A model generated the notes under the pieces. The model worked only from the letters and a program-made list of their open reading frames with translations. It did no database searches and was not told the origin of the DNA. DNA of 64,000 nt from Acidovorax delafieldii (GTDB taxonomy: Bacteria > Pseudomonadota > Gammaproteobacteria > Burkholderiales > Burkholderiaceae_C), in the NCBI RefSeq assembly GCF_007993815.1, contig NZ_VJWE01000011.1, positions 930,001 to 994,000 on the forward strand, written 5' to 3'. Shown one piece after another: positions 32,542-42,131 of the stretch. Positions within the stretch are counted from its first letter, which is position 1. Each line of letters opens with the position of its first letter. The position numbers and the translations under genes are program-made.

Positions 32542-34158
32542 TCAGTTCACCTTGATCAACCGCCAATCGATGCGGTTGTCCGGCCGCTGCACCAGCTCCA
32601 CGTTTTTCTTCATGGCCCAGGCCAGCATCTGGTTGTGTAGGGGGATATGGGCCACGGTGTCGTTCTGTAGCTGCAGGCCTTCGGTGAGCAGCCGGTTGCG
32701 CACGGGCAGGTCGGTCTCGGTCTTCACGCGGTCCACGATGTAGTCCATGCGCTCGTTGCTGTAGCGGCCCAGGTTGTAGTTGCCGTCGCCGCCCGTGGTC
32801 TTGGTGCGGGTGAGCGACTGCAGCGTGTACAGCGCATCAAACGTGGGCACGCCCCAGCTCAGCAGCGCGATGCTGGCCTCGTGCCGCTGGGCCATGGGGT
32901 AGTAGCTCACGGCGGGCATGGTGCGCAGCTTGGCCTTGATGCCGATGCGCGACCACATGGCTGTGATGGCCTGGCACAGTTGCTCGTCCTGCACGATGGC
33001 GTTGTTGCTGCAGGCAAAGTCCACCTCAAAGCCGTCGCTGTAGCCGGCTTGCGTCAGCAGTTCTTTGGCGGCATTGGGGTCATAGGGCAGACGCTTGTCC
33101 ACCGCCTCGGTCCACCCGTTGACCAGGGGCGACACCATCGCGCCCGTGGGTTTGGACATGCCGCGCATGGTCACGCGCTGCAGTGTTGCGCCATCGATGG
33201 CCTGGTACAGCGCCTTGCGCACGCGCAGGTCTTTCAGCGGATTCTTGCCCTTGATGTTGCTGCCCGCCAGTTCGTCGCGGAACTGGTCCATGGCCAGGTA
33301 CACGGTGCGGTTTTCCACCATCTCCATGACCTTGAGGTTCGGGTTGGCCTTGATACGGCTCAGGTCCTGGATGCTGGTGTCGCGCACCATGTCCACCTCG
33401 CCGGACAGCAACGCGGCAATGCGCGTCGCCTCGGACTTGATGGGCAGGTAGGTGATCTCGGTCACGTTGCCCTCTACCTTGCCTGCGTTCCACCAGCCCG
33501 GATTGGCAGCGAACACAATCTTCTGGTCGGGCACCCATTCCTTGAGCACGTACGGGCCTGTCCCCATGGCGTTGCGGTGCGAATAGGTTTCGTCCTTGGC
33601 CTTGATGTCCTTGGGCTCCACCGCGTTGTTCTTCTCGGCCCAGGCCTTGCTCATCACGCGCAGCTCGGTCAGCTGGTTGAGCAGCACCGGGTTGGGGTTC
33701 TTCAGAAAGATGTCGATGGTCTCGCCATCCACCTTGGCAATGCGGTCCATGCCCTGGGTGTAGATGGCGTAGGTAGAGGTCTTGCTCATCGCACGCTGCA
33801 GCGAATACACGACGTCGTCCGCCGTCATGGCAGAGCCGTCACTGAACTTCACGCCCTGGCGCAGCTTGAAACGCATTTGCGTGGGGCTGACCTGCTGCCA
33901 CGACGTGGCCAGCAGCGGCTCCACCCTGAGCGTGCGGCTGTTGAACATGACCAGCGACTCGTACACCGCCGCATGGATGCCGTTGCCCAGAGCGCTGTTC
34001 TGCGAATGGATGTCCATGGTCTGGATGTCGCTGGAGCCGGACCACTTGAAGGGTTTGGCCCAGGCATAGTTGGGCAGCAGGCAGGGGAGCAGTGCCACAG
34101 CGGCGATGGACACGGCTGGCAGGTATCTAGATAAAAGCGGGGAAGACAGCAGCTGCAC
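32542..34158 (-). CDS. peptide/opine-type ABC transporter substrate-binding protein
   Basis: Predicted 538-residue periplasmic protein of the SBP_bac_5 family (DppA/OppA/NikA type). GTG 34158 is the preferred start: AAGGAG lies 6 bp upstream, and it gives a compact signal peptide VQLLSSPLLSRYLP ... LLPNYAWA with cleavage before KPFKW. Family blocks include QTMDIHSQNSALGNGIHAAVYESL, LRQGVKFSDGSAMTADDVVYSL and GTGPYVLKEWVPDQKIVF. No Dpp permease genes adjoin, so it is an orphan receptor. A divergent orphan gene begins 121 bp away. The ligand may be a dipeptide or another cationic or peptidic solute. Confidence 0.85.
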   Translation of the reverse strand: MQLLSSPLLSRYLPAVSIAAVALLPCLLPNYAWAKPFKWSGSSDIQTMDIHSQNSALGNGIHAAVYESLVMFNSRTLRVEPLLATSWQQVSPTQMRFKLRQGVKFSDGSAMTADDVVYSLQRAMSKTSTYAIYTQGMDRIAKVDGETIDIFLKNPNPVLLNQLTELRVMSKAWAEKNNAVEPKDIKAKDETYSHRNAMGTGPYVLKEWVPDQKIVFAANPGWWNAGKVEGNVTEITYLPIKSEATRIAALLSGEVDMVRDTSIQDLSRIKANPNLKVMEMVENRTVYLAMDQFRDELAGSNIKGKNPLKDLRVRKALYQAIDGATLQRVTMRGMSKPTGAMVSPLVNGWTEAVDKRLPYDPNAAKELLTQAGYSDGFEVDFACSNNAIVQDEQLCQAITAMWSRIGIKAKLRTMPAVSYYPMAQRHEASIALLSWGVPTFDALYTLQSLTRTKTTGGDGNYNLGRYSNERMDYIVDRVKTETDLPVRNRLLTEGLQLQNDTVAHIPLHNQMLAWAMKKNVELVQRPDNRIDWRLIKVN

Positions 34159-34278
34159 AGATAACTCCTTGTGAATGAAAGGCAACACTTTGCAGCACAT
34201 GAATGGGTCTGGAGACCATGGAAATCCCGGTAGGACACGTTGCTCAGCACCACAATCCGGTGCCCAACGATCTGCCCT

Positions 34279-34797
34279 ATGAGCCGCACCTCCATCCGAA
34301 CCGTGATCCTGTCCCTGGCGGGTGTAGCCTTCGCCGCCCTGTGTGGCCTGCTCATCACCATCGGCTACATATTTTCTATGGAGGATTTCGTGGCGCAGCC
34401 CGGATCTCCTGTTTACTACGCGGGCATATCGCGATTGATTCGAAGCCTGGGAGTACCGGAGGGTGCAGAGGATCAGGAATACTTCGGATCGGTGGGCGAT
34501 GGCAACAAGCCGCCGCAATCGCAGCTTGGCTTCACCACGGCAGCTGGCGCAGGCGAGCGGGTCTGGAATGCCTTGGATGCTCAACTCTTGGGCCAGGGGC
34601 TGCAGCACTCCACAGCATCCCGTGACGGCACGGACCCCACACCCGCATACAACACCAACCTGAGTACGGTGGTGCCTACCCTCCGTGAAGTGCAATACCG
34701 GTCGGCACGAGGAGACTTGGTTGTATTGGGCATGCATGCACTGCCTAAGAACAACGGCCAGGCGAGTGTGCGTTTCTCAATCACCCATTTCGACTGA
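34279..34797 (+). CDS. hypothetical membrane-anchored protein
   Basis: Predicted 172-residue protein, family not recognised. After MSRTSIR there is one transmembrane helix (TVILSLAGVAFAALCGLLIT), then an extracytoplasmic domain with VQYRSARGDLVVLGMHALP near the C-terminus. The composition is less GC-rich than its neighbours. ATG 34279 is chosen because it places the basic residues just before the helix. It is divergent from the SBP gene and convergent with the BON gene, so it is on its own. Possibly acquired with the 29-31 kb stretch. Confidence 0.5.
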   Translation: MSRTSIRTVILSLAGVAFAALCGLLITIGYIFSMEDFVAQPGSPVYYAGISRLIRSLGVPEGAEDQEYFGSVGDGNKPPQSQLGFTTAAGAGERVWNALDAQLLGQGLQHSTASRDGTDPTPAYNTNLSTVVPTLREVQYRSARGDLVVLGMHALPKNNGQASVRFSITHFD

Positions 34798-34826
34798 AGC
34801 GCAGCCTGCCCTTGTTCAGGGCGCCG

Positions 34827-35357
34827 TCAAGGTCTGAGCAACGGGTACCGCGCCGCCGCCGCATCCGTCCCCACCTGCAGCAGGTTGATCACTCCCATCA
34901 CATCGTCTACCAGCCACACAGCCTTCTCCAGCGCATCAGACTGCGCTTGCGACTGCACGCAGCCCTTGAGCGTCACCAGCCGCCGCTCGCCCAGCACCCA
35001 CACGCTGGTGTCGTCAAAGCGGCCGTCCTGCTGGATGTAGCGCTGCACGCGCGGGATGATCTCGGCGTCGTACAGGTAGGAGTTGGGCAGGCGACAGCGC
35101 CCCACGCGGTGGCAGCTGCCGCCATGCTGAGAGCGCACATGCGCCAGTTCGCGCACCTCGGCCTCGGTGTACAGGGGCCCTTCGGGAACGGGGCATTGCG
35201 GGATGGCTTGGGTGACCTGGACGAAGGGGTCGTTGAAGGCGTTGGTGCGCGGCGCGGCGCCCGAAGGGGCCTGGGCAGCGGCTGATGCGGCCACGAGGCC
35301 CAAAACCGGGCCGTAGAGCACGACAAAAAGCGACCGATACGACGGATACAAGCGCAT
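34827..35357 (-). CDS. BON-domain exported protein
   Basis: Predicted 176-residue periplasmic protein. MRLYPSYRSLFVVLYGPVLG and a stretch ending ASAAAQA form a signal peptide. A cysteine-containing middle (SCHRVGRCRLPNSYLYDA) is followed by a BON domain at about residues 105-165 (VQRYIQQDGRFDDTSVWVLG, then LVTLKGCVQSQAQSDALE). BON domains bind membranes or lipids in envelope-stress proteins such as OsmY. ATG 35357 follows an unremarkable upstream sequence. No operon partner is seen. Confidence 0.75.
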   Translation of the reverse strand: MRLYPSYRSLFVVLYGPVLGLVAASAAAQAPSGAAPRTNAFNDPFVQVTQAIPQCPVPEGPLYTEAEVRELAHVRSQHGGSCHRVGRCRLPNSYLYDAEIIPRVQRYIQQDGRFDDTSVWVLGERRLVTLKGCVQSQAQSDALEKAVWLVDDVMGVINLLQVGTDAAAARYPLLRP

Positions 35358-35674
35358 GGATGAGTCCCTGGCTGCGGGTCTGGGCCGCAGGCGACCGCCA
35401 TCGTACGGGCGTGGTTTTCTGCCGTAAAGACAGCCGACCACGCGCAGAACGCGGCGCAGTCCTGCAGACGGCGCAACCGATGGCGGGATGATGGGCAAGG
35501 ACGCGCCTTCAGCGGCACGGCCCAACAGCTCAATATGCTTCATTATTGATAGCAAGTGAGACATAAAACACCGGCGCTTGTGGCAGATTGGACGTCAAAA
35601 TTGCCTGCAACACCCCACCGGGCAAACCCGGGCAGCCCCACCGGCTTTGCCTTGCCGCCTACGATGCCACACGC
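35358..35674. other. 317 bp intergenic region with a degenerate dispersed element
   Basis: No supported gene. It contains the promoters of the BON gene (minus) and the DNA-repair operon (plus), neither with a clear consensus, plus a degraded copy of the dispersed element at 35537-35592. Confidence 0.6.
35537..35592 (-). repeat. dispersed GCGCTAG/AGCTAT element, copy 5 (degenerate)
   Basis: On the minus strand it reads CAAGCGCC ... TTTTATGTC ... TTGCTATCAATAATG. It keeps the GCGC, TATG and GCTATCAA blocks at the usual spacing but has several mismatches. Confidence 0.45.
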
Positions 35675-36739
35675 ATGTCCTGCAACGAATTGATCGTTCA
35701 CCGCCCCGAAGGCCTGTACTGCCCGCCCGGCGACTTCTACATCGACCCCTGGCGGCCGGTGGAGCGGGCCGTGATCACGCACGCCCATTCAGACCATGCG
35801 CGCATGGGTTCGGCCCACTACCTGGCGCACCACGACAGCGCGGGCACGCTGCGCAACCGGCTGGGGGCGGACATCGCGCTGCAGACGCTGGCCTACGGCG
35901 AGGTCATCGACCACCATGGCGTGCGCGTTTCGCTGCACCCGGCCGGGCACGTGCTGGGGTCGGCCCAGGTGCGCGTCGAACAAGGTGGCCAGGTGTGGGT
36001 GGCCTCGGGCGACTACAAACTGGAAGACGATGGCACCTGTCCGCCGTTCGAGCCGGTGCGCTGCCACACCTTCATCACCGAATCCACCTTCGGCCTGCCC
36101 ATCTACCGCTGGCCGTCGCAGCCCGCGCTGTTTGCCGACATCAATGCCTGGTGGGCTGCCAATGCAGCGGCGGGCAAGGCCAGCGTGCTGTATGCCTACG
36201 CCTTCGGCAAGGCGCAGCGTCTGCTGCACGGGGTGGATGCCAGCATCGGGCCCATCGTGGTGCATGGGGCGGTGGAGCCGCTCAACGCCGTGTATCGCGC
36301 GGCGGGCGTGGACCTGCCGCCCACGCTGCGCGTGACGGACCCTGGCCTCACCAAGGCCGACCTGAAACGCGCGCTCGTGCTGGCCCCGCCCTCGGCTGCG
36401 GACACACCCTGGCTCAAGCGGTTTGGCGAACACTCCGACGCGTTTGCCAGCGGCTGGATGCTGGTGCGCGGCGCACGCCGACGCCGGGGGGTGGACCGGG
36501 GCTTTGTGATGAGCGACCACGCCGACTGGCCCAGCTTGCAAAAAGCCATTGGCGCCACGGGCGCGGAGCGCGTCATCGTGACGCACGGCAGCACGGCCGT
36601 GATGGTGCGCTGGCTGTGCGAGCAAGGGCTGGACGCCCAGGTGTTCGCCACCGAATACGGCGCCGATGACAACGAGGACGATGCAGGAGCAGCGCCTGAG
36701 GTGCCAGGCGGCACACCCACACCTGAGGCAGCCGCATGA
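35675..36739 (+). CDS. ligase-associated DNA exonuclease (metallo-beta-lactamase fold)
   Basis: Predicted 354-residue nuclease of the SNM1/beta-CASP-like ligase-associated family. The zinc-binding motif HAHSDHARMGS starts at H36 (H36, H38, D40, H41), followed by HPAGHVLGSAQV and SGDYKLEDDGT. FGLPIYRWPS and GKAQRLLH mark the cap region. It probably trims DNA ends before ligation. ATG 35675 opens a four-gene repair operon; the stop overlaps the ligase ATG as ATGA. The acidic, proline-rich C-terminal tail (DDNEDDAGAAPEVPGG) is likely disordered. Confidence 0.88.
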   Translation: MSCNELIVHRPEGLYCPPGDFYIDPWRPVERAVITHAHSDHARMGSAHYLAHHDSAGTLRNRLGADIALQTLAYGEVIDHHGVRVSLHPAGHVLGSAQVRVEQGGQVWVASGDYKLEDDGTCPPFEPVRCHTFITESTFGLPIYRWPSQPALFADINAWWAANAAAGKASVLYAYAFGKAQRLLHGVDASIGPIVVHGAVEPLNAVYRAAGVDLPPTLRVTDPGLTKADLKRALVLAPPSAADTPWLKRFGEHSDAFASGWMLVRGARRRRGVDRGFVMSDHADWPSLQKAIGATGAERVIVTHGSTAVMVRWLCEQGLDAQVFATEYGADDNEDDAGAAPEVPGGTPTPEAAA

Positions 36740-38433
36740 AGGCCTTTGCCCAGCTGTTCCAGGCGCTCGACGCCACCACCGCGCAGTCGGCCAAACTCAC
36801 AGCGCTGGTGGCGTACCTTCGTGCTGCACCGCCCGCTGATGCGGCCTGGGCCACCTACTTTCTCGCAGGCGGCAAACCCCGCCAGATGGTGCCCACCAAG
36901 CGCCTGAAAGCGCTGGCTCAAGAGGCCGCTGGCCTGCCCGAGTGGCTGTTTGAAGAAAGCTACCAAGCCGTGGGCGACCTGGCCGAAACGCTGGCGCTGC
37001 TGCTGCCCCCGCCCACCCAACCCACCGAACTGACACTGGCCGAATGGATGGCCCAGCTGCTGCCCCTGCGCGCCCTGCCGCCCGATGAGGCCGATACCCG
37101 TCTGCGCACGCAATGGGACAGGCTGGCACCTGAGCAGCGCTTTGTGTACTTCAAGCTCATCACCGGCAACTTCCGCGTGGGGGCGTCGCGCCTGCAGGTC
37201 ACGCAGGCGCTGGCCACGGTGAGCGCGCTGGACCCCAAGCGCATCGCCCACCGCCTGATGGGCTACACGCAGATCGGCCGGCAGCCGCAGGCCAGCGACT
37301 ACCAGGCGCTGATCGCGCCGGTGGACGACGATGCCGGTACGCATGATGCTGCCGATGCGGGCCAGCCCTACCCGTTCTTCCTGGCCCACCCGTTCAACCA
37401 GACCGTGGCCGAAATGCCCGCACTGCTGGGCACGCCCGGCGACTGGTTGGTGGAGTGGAAGTGGGACGGCATCCGCGCGCAGATCGTGCGGCGGGCGGGC
37501 GCGGTGTGGATCTGGTCGCGCGGCGAGGAACTGGTGACCGACCGCTTCCCTGAACTGGCCGAGGCTGCGATGGCGCAGCTGGCCGATGGCACGGTGGTCG
37601 ATGGCGAGATCCTCGTGTGGCTGCCGGGCGAGCCCCAACCCCGCCCCTTTGCCGATCTGCAAAAGCGCCTGGGCCGCAAGACGCTGACCCCCAAACTGCT
37701 GCGCGAGCTGCCCGTGGTGCTGGTGGCCTACGACCTGCTCGAACACGCCGGGCAGGACCTGCGCCAAGAGCCGCAGCAGGCCCGCCGTGCGCTGCTGGAG
37801 GCCACGCTGCAACAGCCTGATGAAACCACCATCGCACCCGCACCGCACCAGGCCCTGCGCCTGAGCGATTTGCTGCATGGCGCCGACTGGCACAACCTGG
37901 CACGCCAGCGCGAGGCCGCGCGCAGTATGGGCACCGAGGGTTTCATGCTCAAGCACCGCAGCGCGCAGTACGGTGTGGGCCGCACCAAGGATGTGGGCGT
38001 GTGGTGGAAGTGGAAGATCGACCCCATGAGCGTGGATGCGGTGCTCATCTACGCCCAGCGTGGGCATGGCCGCCGCGCAAGCCTCTACACCGACTACACC
38101 TTTGCCGTGTGGACCGGGCCGCAGGACGACCCAGACCGGCAGCTGGTGCCTTTTGCCAAGGCCTATTCGGGCCTGACGGATGCCGAGATTGCGCAGGTGG
38201 ACGCCATCATCCGCAAGACCACGCGCGAGAGCTTCGGGCCCGTGCGCAGCGTGGACGCGACGCTGGTGTTTGAGCTGGGCTTCGAAGGCATTGCGCGCAG
38301 CCCGCGCCACAAGAGCGGCATTGCGGTGCGCTTTCCGCGCATGCTGCGCTGGCGGCAAGACAAACCCGTGGCCGAGGCCGATACCTTGCAAACGCTGATG
38401 GCACTGCTGCCGGGGCAGGACGCGGCCGCATGA
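36736..38433 (+). CDS. ATP-dependent DNA ligase
   Basis: Predicted 565-residue ligase that seals nicks or ends using ATP, distinct from the essential NAD-dependent LigA. Residues about 1-190 form the N-terminal DNA-binding domain. The adenylation domain carries motif [11 protein letters not shown] with nucleophile K242, then [13 protein letters not shown] and VVDGEIL (motifs III/IV). EGFMLKH and WWKWK (motifs IV/V) lead into the OB domain ending near residue 555. It is translationally coupled to the exonuclease before it (ATGA) and the helicase after it (ATGA), an arrangement known from ligase-associated repair clusters. Confidence 0.92.
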   Translation: MKAFAQLFQALDATTAQSAKLTALVAYLRAAPPADAAWATYFLAGGKPRQMVPTKRLKALAQEAAGLPEWLFEESYQAVGDLAETLALLLPPPTQPTELTLAEWMAQLLPLRALPPDEADTRLRTQWDRLAPEQRFVYFKLITGNFRVGASRLQVTQALATVSALDPKRIAHRLMGYTQIGRQPQASDYQALIAPVDDDAGTHDAADAGQPYPFFLAHPFNQTVAEMPALLGTPGDWLVEWKWDGIRAQIVRRAGAVWIWSRGEELVTDRFPELAEAAMAQLADGTVVDGEILVWLPGEPQPRPFADLQKRLGRKTLTPKLLRELPVVLVAYDLLEHAGQDLRQEPQQARRALLEATLQQPDETTIAPAPHQALRLSDLLHGADWHNLARQREAARSMGTEGFMLKHRSAQYGVGRTKDVGVWWKWKIDPMSVDAVLIYAQRGHGRRASLYTDYTFAVWTGPQDDPDRQLVPFAKAYSGLTDAEIAQVDAIIRKTTRESFGPVRSVDATLVFELGFEGIARSPRHKSGIAVRFPRMLRWRQDKPVAEADTLQTLMALLPGQDAAA

Positions 38434-41147
38434 GCACGACGCGCCGCCCGCGCAAGCCCCTGCCCCCGGTGGCACCGAGTGCCGCAGCCGCCTGGATGGC
38501 GGCGCGCGGGTGGCAGCCCTTCGGCTTCCAGCAAGACGTGTGGCGCGCGATGGGCGAGGGCCGCTCGGGCCTGCTGCACGCCACCACGGGCGCGGGCAAG
38601 ACCTATGCGGTGTGGCTGGGCGCGCTGCAGCACTTGGCGCAGGCCGATGCTGCACCTGCGCCTGCAGAAGCATCCAACGCCCGCACCGCCCTGCGCACGC
38701 GCCGCGCTGCGGCACCGCCCCTCACCGTGCTGTGGATCACGCCCATGCGTGCACTCGCTGCCGATTCGCTGCGCGCCCTGCAGACACCTCTGCCCGAACT
38801 GGCCCCCACCTGGACCAGCGGCCTGCGCACCGGCGACACCGCCAGCGGCGAACGCGCCGCGCAAGACCGCCGCCTGCCCACGCTGCTGGTGACCACGCCC
38901 GAAAGCGTGTCGCTGCTGCTGGCCCGCGCCGATGCGCGTGAGCGCCTGGCCAGCGTGCGCCTGGTGGTGGTGGATGAGTGGCACGAGCTGGTGGGCAACA
39001 AGCGCGGCGTGCAGGTGCAGCTGGCGCTGGCGCGCCTGTCGGGCTGGAACCCGGCGCTGCAGGTGTGGGGCATGTCGGCCACGCTGGGCAACCTGGATGA
39101 GGCGCTGCACACCTTGCTGCCGCAGCCCGTGCCGGACGGGTCACAGCCACCGCCCGCCGTGCTGGTGCAGGGCCGTATCGACAAGCGGCTGGAGGTGCAG
39201 GTGATGCTGCCTGCGCGTGCCGACCGCTTTGCGTGGGCGGGCCACATGGGGCTGAGCCTGCTGCCGCAGGTGGTGCAGTCGATCGAAGCGGCAGCGTCCA
39301 CCTTGGTGTTCACCAACACCCGGTCTCAGGCGGAGCGCTGGTACCAGGCGCTGCTGGAGGCACGGCCCGACTGGGCCGGCACCATTGCGCTGCACCATGG
39401 GTCGCTGGGGCATGAGGTGCGCGACTGGGTGGAGCAAGGCCTCAAAGCCGGGCAGCTCAAGGCCGTGGTGTGCACATCGAGCCTGGACCTGGGCGTGGAC
39501 TTTTTGCCGGTGGAGCAGGTGCTGCAGATCGGTTCGGCCAAGGGCGTGGCGCGGCTGGTGCAGCGTGCGGGCCGCTCGGGCCATGCGCCGGGGCGCAGCT
39601 CCAGCATCACGCTGGTGCCCACGCACAGCCTGGAGCTGGTGGAGGCCGCCGCCGCGCGCCACGCCCTGGCGCAGGGCCGTATTGAAGACCGGCACACTCC
39701 GCGTGCGCCGCTCGACGTGCTGGTGCAGCACCTGGTCACCGTGGCGCTGGGCGGCGGCTTTGTGCCCGATGCGCTGCTGGCCGAGGTGCGCCGCACACCC
39801 GCCTACGCCGCCTTGGCTGACAACGACTGGCAGTGGGCGCTGCAGTTCGTGCGCCAGGGCGGCGCATCGCTGGCCACCTACCCGGACTTTCACCGCGTGG
39901 TGCCCGACGACGAAGGTATCTGGCGCGTGCCCGATGCCCGCCTGGCGCGCCGCCACCGCAGCAACATCGGCACCATCGTGAGCGATGCCAGCATGCAGGT
40001 GCAGTTCGTGAGCGGCGGGCGCCTGGGCTCGGTGGAAGAGAGCTTCATCGCCCGGCTGCGCAAGGGCGATGTGTTCATGTTTGCAGGCCGGCTGCTGGAG
40101 CTGGTGCGCACCCAGCAGATGACGGCCTATGTGCGCATCGCCCCCAGGGGCAGCGCTGCGCTGCCGCGCTGGAGCGGCGGGCGCATGCCGCTGTCGAACA
40201 CGCTGGCCGATGCGATGCTGGAACAGCTGGCGCAGGCGGAGCGCGGCCAGTTCACCACGCCCGAGATGCGCTGCGTCCGGCCGCTGCTGGAGCTGCAGCA
40301 GGCCTGGTCGGCCCTGCCCACCCCGGGCCGCCTGGTGGCCGAAACCCTGCACACGCGCGAGGGCTGGCACCTGTACCTGTACCCGCTGGCGGGGCGCCTG
40401 GTGCACCTGGGCCTGGCCGGGCTGCTGGGCTGGCGCGCATCGCAGCAGGTGCCCAACACCTTCTCCATCGCGGTCAACGACTATGGGCTGGAGCTGCTGT
40501 CGGCCAAGCCGGTGGACTGGGCCACGCTGCTTCCGCGGCTGATTGGCGAAGGCACTCACACCACCATCGGTCGCGGGCTCGAAGACGAAGTGCTGGCCAG
40601 CCTGAACGCCACCGAGATGGCGCGCAGGCGCTTTCGCGAGATCGCGCGCATCGCGGGCCTGATCTTTCAGAGCCACCCGGGCGAGCAGCGCAGCAGCCGC
40701 CAGCTGCAGGCCTCGTCGTCGCTGTACTACGACGTGTTTGCGCAGTACGACCCCGACAACCTGCTGCTGGCCCAAGCACGCGCCGAGCTGCTGACGAACG
40801 AGCTGGACATGGACCGGCTGGCCCGCACGCTGCGCGGCATGCAGGCGCAGACCCTGTCCATCCACGCCCTGGAGCGCCCCACCCCGTTTGCCCTGCCGCT
40901 GATGGTGGAACGCTTTCGCGAGCGCCTGAGCACCGAGACCCTGGCCGACCGTCTGGCGCGCATGGTGCAGGCGCTGGAGCAGGCGGCCGACGCGACCACG
41001 GGCACCCACCTGGCGCAGCACGCGGTGCAGTCCACAGATATGGCGTGGGACCTGCCCGATAGCTCCGGCGCCCGCACACAACGCGCGCGCCGTGCAGCGG
41101 GCGCCCCCCCCCCCCCCCGCCGCACCCGCAGACGCCACGGATTCTGA
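38430..41147 (+). CDS. ligase-associated DEXH-box DNA helicase (Lhr-like)
   Basis: Predicted 905-residue superfamily 2 helicase. Walker A ATTGAGKT holds K57, the DEXH box is DEWH at 182-185, and motif III is GMSATLGN. Motifs V and VI read [14 protein letters not shown] and [11 protein letters not shown]. The C-terminal half resembles Lhr-type winged-helix and beta-barrel domains. It is likely to process damaged DNA with the operon's ligase and nucleases. Odd: a run of 15 C residues (41104-41118) encodes five prolines just before the end (residues about 893-897). Slippage there would change the last residues and the stop position relative to the next gene. Confidence 0.9.
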   Translation: MSTTRRPRKPLPPVAPSAAAAWMAARGWQPFGFQQDVWRAMGEGRSGLLHATTGAGKTYAVWLGALQHLAQADAAPAPAEASNARTALRTRRAAAPPLTVLWITPMRALAADSLRALQTPLPELAPTWTSGLRTGDTASGERAAQDRRLPTLLVTTPESVSLLLARADARERLASVRLVVVDEWHELVGNKRGVQVQLALARLSGWNPALQVWGMSATLGNLDEALHTLLPQPVPDGSQPPPAVLVQGRIDKRLEVQVMLPARADRFAWAGHMGLSLLPQVVQSIEAAASTLVFTNTRSQAERWYQALLEARPDWAGTIALHHGSLGHEVRDWVEQGLKAGQLKAVVCTSSLDLGVDFLPVEQVLQIGSAKGVARLVQRAGRSGHAPGRSSSITLVPTHSLELVEAAAARHALAQGRIEDRHTPRAPLDVLVQHLVTVALGGGFVPDALLAEVRRTPAYAALADNDWQWALQFVRQGGASLATYPDFHRVVPDDEGIWRVPDARLARRHRSNIGTIVSDASMQVQFVSGGRLGSVEESFIARLRKGDVFMFAGRLLELVRTQQMTAYVRIAPRGSAALPRWSGGRMPLSNTLADAMLEQLAQAERGQFTTPEMRCVRPLLELQQAWSALPTPGRLVAETLHTREGWHLYLYPLAGRLVHLGLAGLLGWRASQQVPNTFSIAVNDYGLELLSAKPVDWATLLPRLIGEGTHTTIGRGLEDEVLASLNATEMARRRFREIARIAGLIFQSHPGEQRSSRQLQASSSLYYDVFAQYDPDNLLLAQARAELLTNELDMDRLARTLRGMQAQTLSIHALERPTPFALPLMVERFRERLSTETLADRLARMVQALEQAADATTGTHLAQHAVQSTDMAWDLPDSSGARTQRARRAAGAPPPPRRTRRRHGF
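41104..41118 (+). repeat. homopolymeric tract of 15 C
   Basis: A C15 run within the 3' end of the helicase gene, ending 29 bp before its stop and 35 bp before the pdeM start. Runs of this length are prone to replication slippage and to sequencing error. The read-out in the present frame is five prolines followed by RRTRRRHGF. Confidence 0.9.
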
Positions 41148-41152
41148 GCACG

Positions 41153-41890
41153 ATGACCACGCTCCCCCTTCACACAGCAGCCCTCGGAACGCCGGCTGTC
41201 CCTACGCCCCCCATCGGTGCGCACGCCATTACCCTGCCCTGCGGCACCGCACTGCAACTGCTGCCCCAGCGCGCCCTGTGGTGGCCCGCCGCGCACATGG
41301 TGCTGGTGGCGGATGTGCATTTCGGCAAGGCTGCCACCTTCCGCCGCGCAGGCCAGCCGGTGCCCCACGGCACCACGGCCGACAACCTGGCGCGGCTGGA
41401 CGCGGTGCTCGCTGCCACCGGCGCCGATCACCTGGTGTTTCTAGGTGACTTCCTGCACGCGCGCAGCGGCGCGGCCGATGCGCTGTGGCATCAGCTGCTG
41501 CCCTGGCGCCAGCGCCATGCCCGTGTGGCGATGACCCTGGTGCGCGGCAACCATGACCAACACGCGGGCGATCCGCCGGCAGCGCTGGCAATGGCGCTGG
41601 TCAATGAGCCCTGGTTGCCTTCGACCGATGCGCCCGTGCTGGCCTGCCACCACCCGCAGGCCGTGGCAGGCCACACGGTGCTCGCCGGGCATCTGCACCC
41701 CACGCTGCGGCTGCGCGGCCCGGCGCGCGATGCGCTGCGGGCGCCTTGCTTTGGCTGGGGCGACGGGCAGTTGATCCTGCCCGCCTTCGGGGCTTTCACC
41801 GGCACGGCACCCGACACCCTGCCAGCGCACTGGACGCAGTTTGCCGTCCTGCCTGGCCGCGTGTTGGCGGTTCCTGGGGGGAGTTCCTAG
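41153..41890 (+). CDS. pdeM: ligase-associated endonuclease PdeM (metallophosphoesterase)
   Basis: Predicted 245-residue calcineurin-like phosphoesterase. The metal motifs appear in order: LVADVHFGKAATFRR (D54, H56), FLGDFLHARSG, LVRGNHDQHAG and VLAGHLHPTL. The family is known from the conserved ligase-exonuclease-helicase-phosphoesterase clusters, where PdeM has nuclease or phosphodiesterase activity. ATG 41153 lies 5 bp after the helicase stop. Changes in the upstream C-tract would alter the coupling between the two genes. It is the last gene of the operon; no clear terminator is seen before icd. Confidence 0.9.
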   Translation: MTTLPLHTAALGTPAVPTPPIGAHAITLPCGTALQLLPQRALWWPAAHMVLVADVHFGKAATFRRAGQPVPHGTTADNLARLDAVLAATGADHLVFLGDFLHARSGAADALWHQLLPWRQRHARVAMTLVRGNHDQHAGDPPAALAMALVNEPWLPSTDAPVLACHHPQAVAGHTVLAGHLHPTLRLRGPARDALRAPCFGWGDGQLILPAFGAFTGTAPDTLPAHWTQFAVLPGRVLAVPGGSS

Positions 41891-41995
41891 GGTCTGCGGG
41901 GGGTGGCGCGCGAGCGCCAACGGGGTCAAACTGCAGAAGGCCGCAGGGTGATTACCACCTATTTGGTGAAAAAAAGTGCCCTGGGCTTATGATAA

Positions 41996-42023
41996 TTTTG
42001 CATTGTGAGATTCGATTGCAAAA
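41996..42023. promoter_or_regulatory. inverted repeat in the icd promoter region
   Basis: TTTTGCA (41996-42002) and TGCAAAA (42017-42023) are exact inverted repeats separated by 14 bp. They directly follow an AT-rich TTATGATAAT that could serve as -10. This is the most promoter-like part of the 241 bp before icd; a regulator site is plausible but unidentified. Confidence 0.4.
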
Positions 42024-42131
42024 ACAGCGGGCAGTGACAGCCCCGAGCAAGGAGAATCAGAGAGCATCCGCGTTTGGCCCCGCTGCGACGCAGCCGGGGG
42101 CATCTACCTACTCTGTTTCGTGAGACAAGCC

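Noticed and set aside
36196-38715. Open frame of about 839 codons antisense to the DNA ligase
   Set aside because: Overlaps the ligase and helicase genes entirely; composition is low-complexity Ala/Arg/Gly/His and no domain is recognisable.
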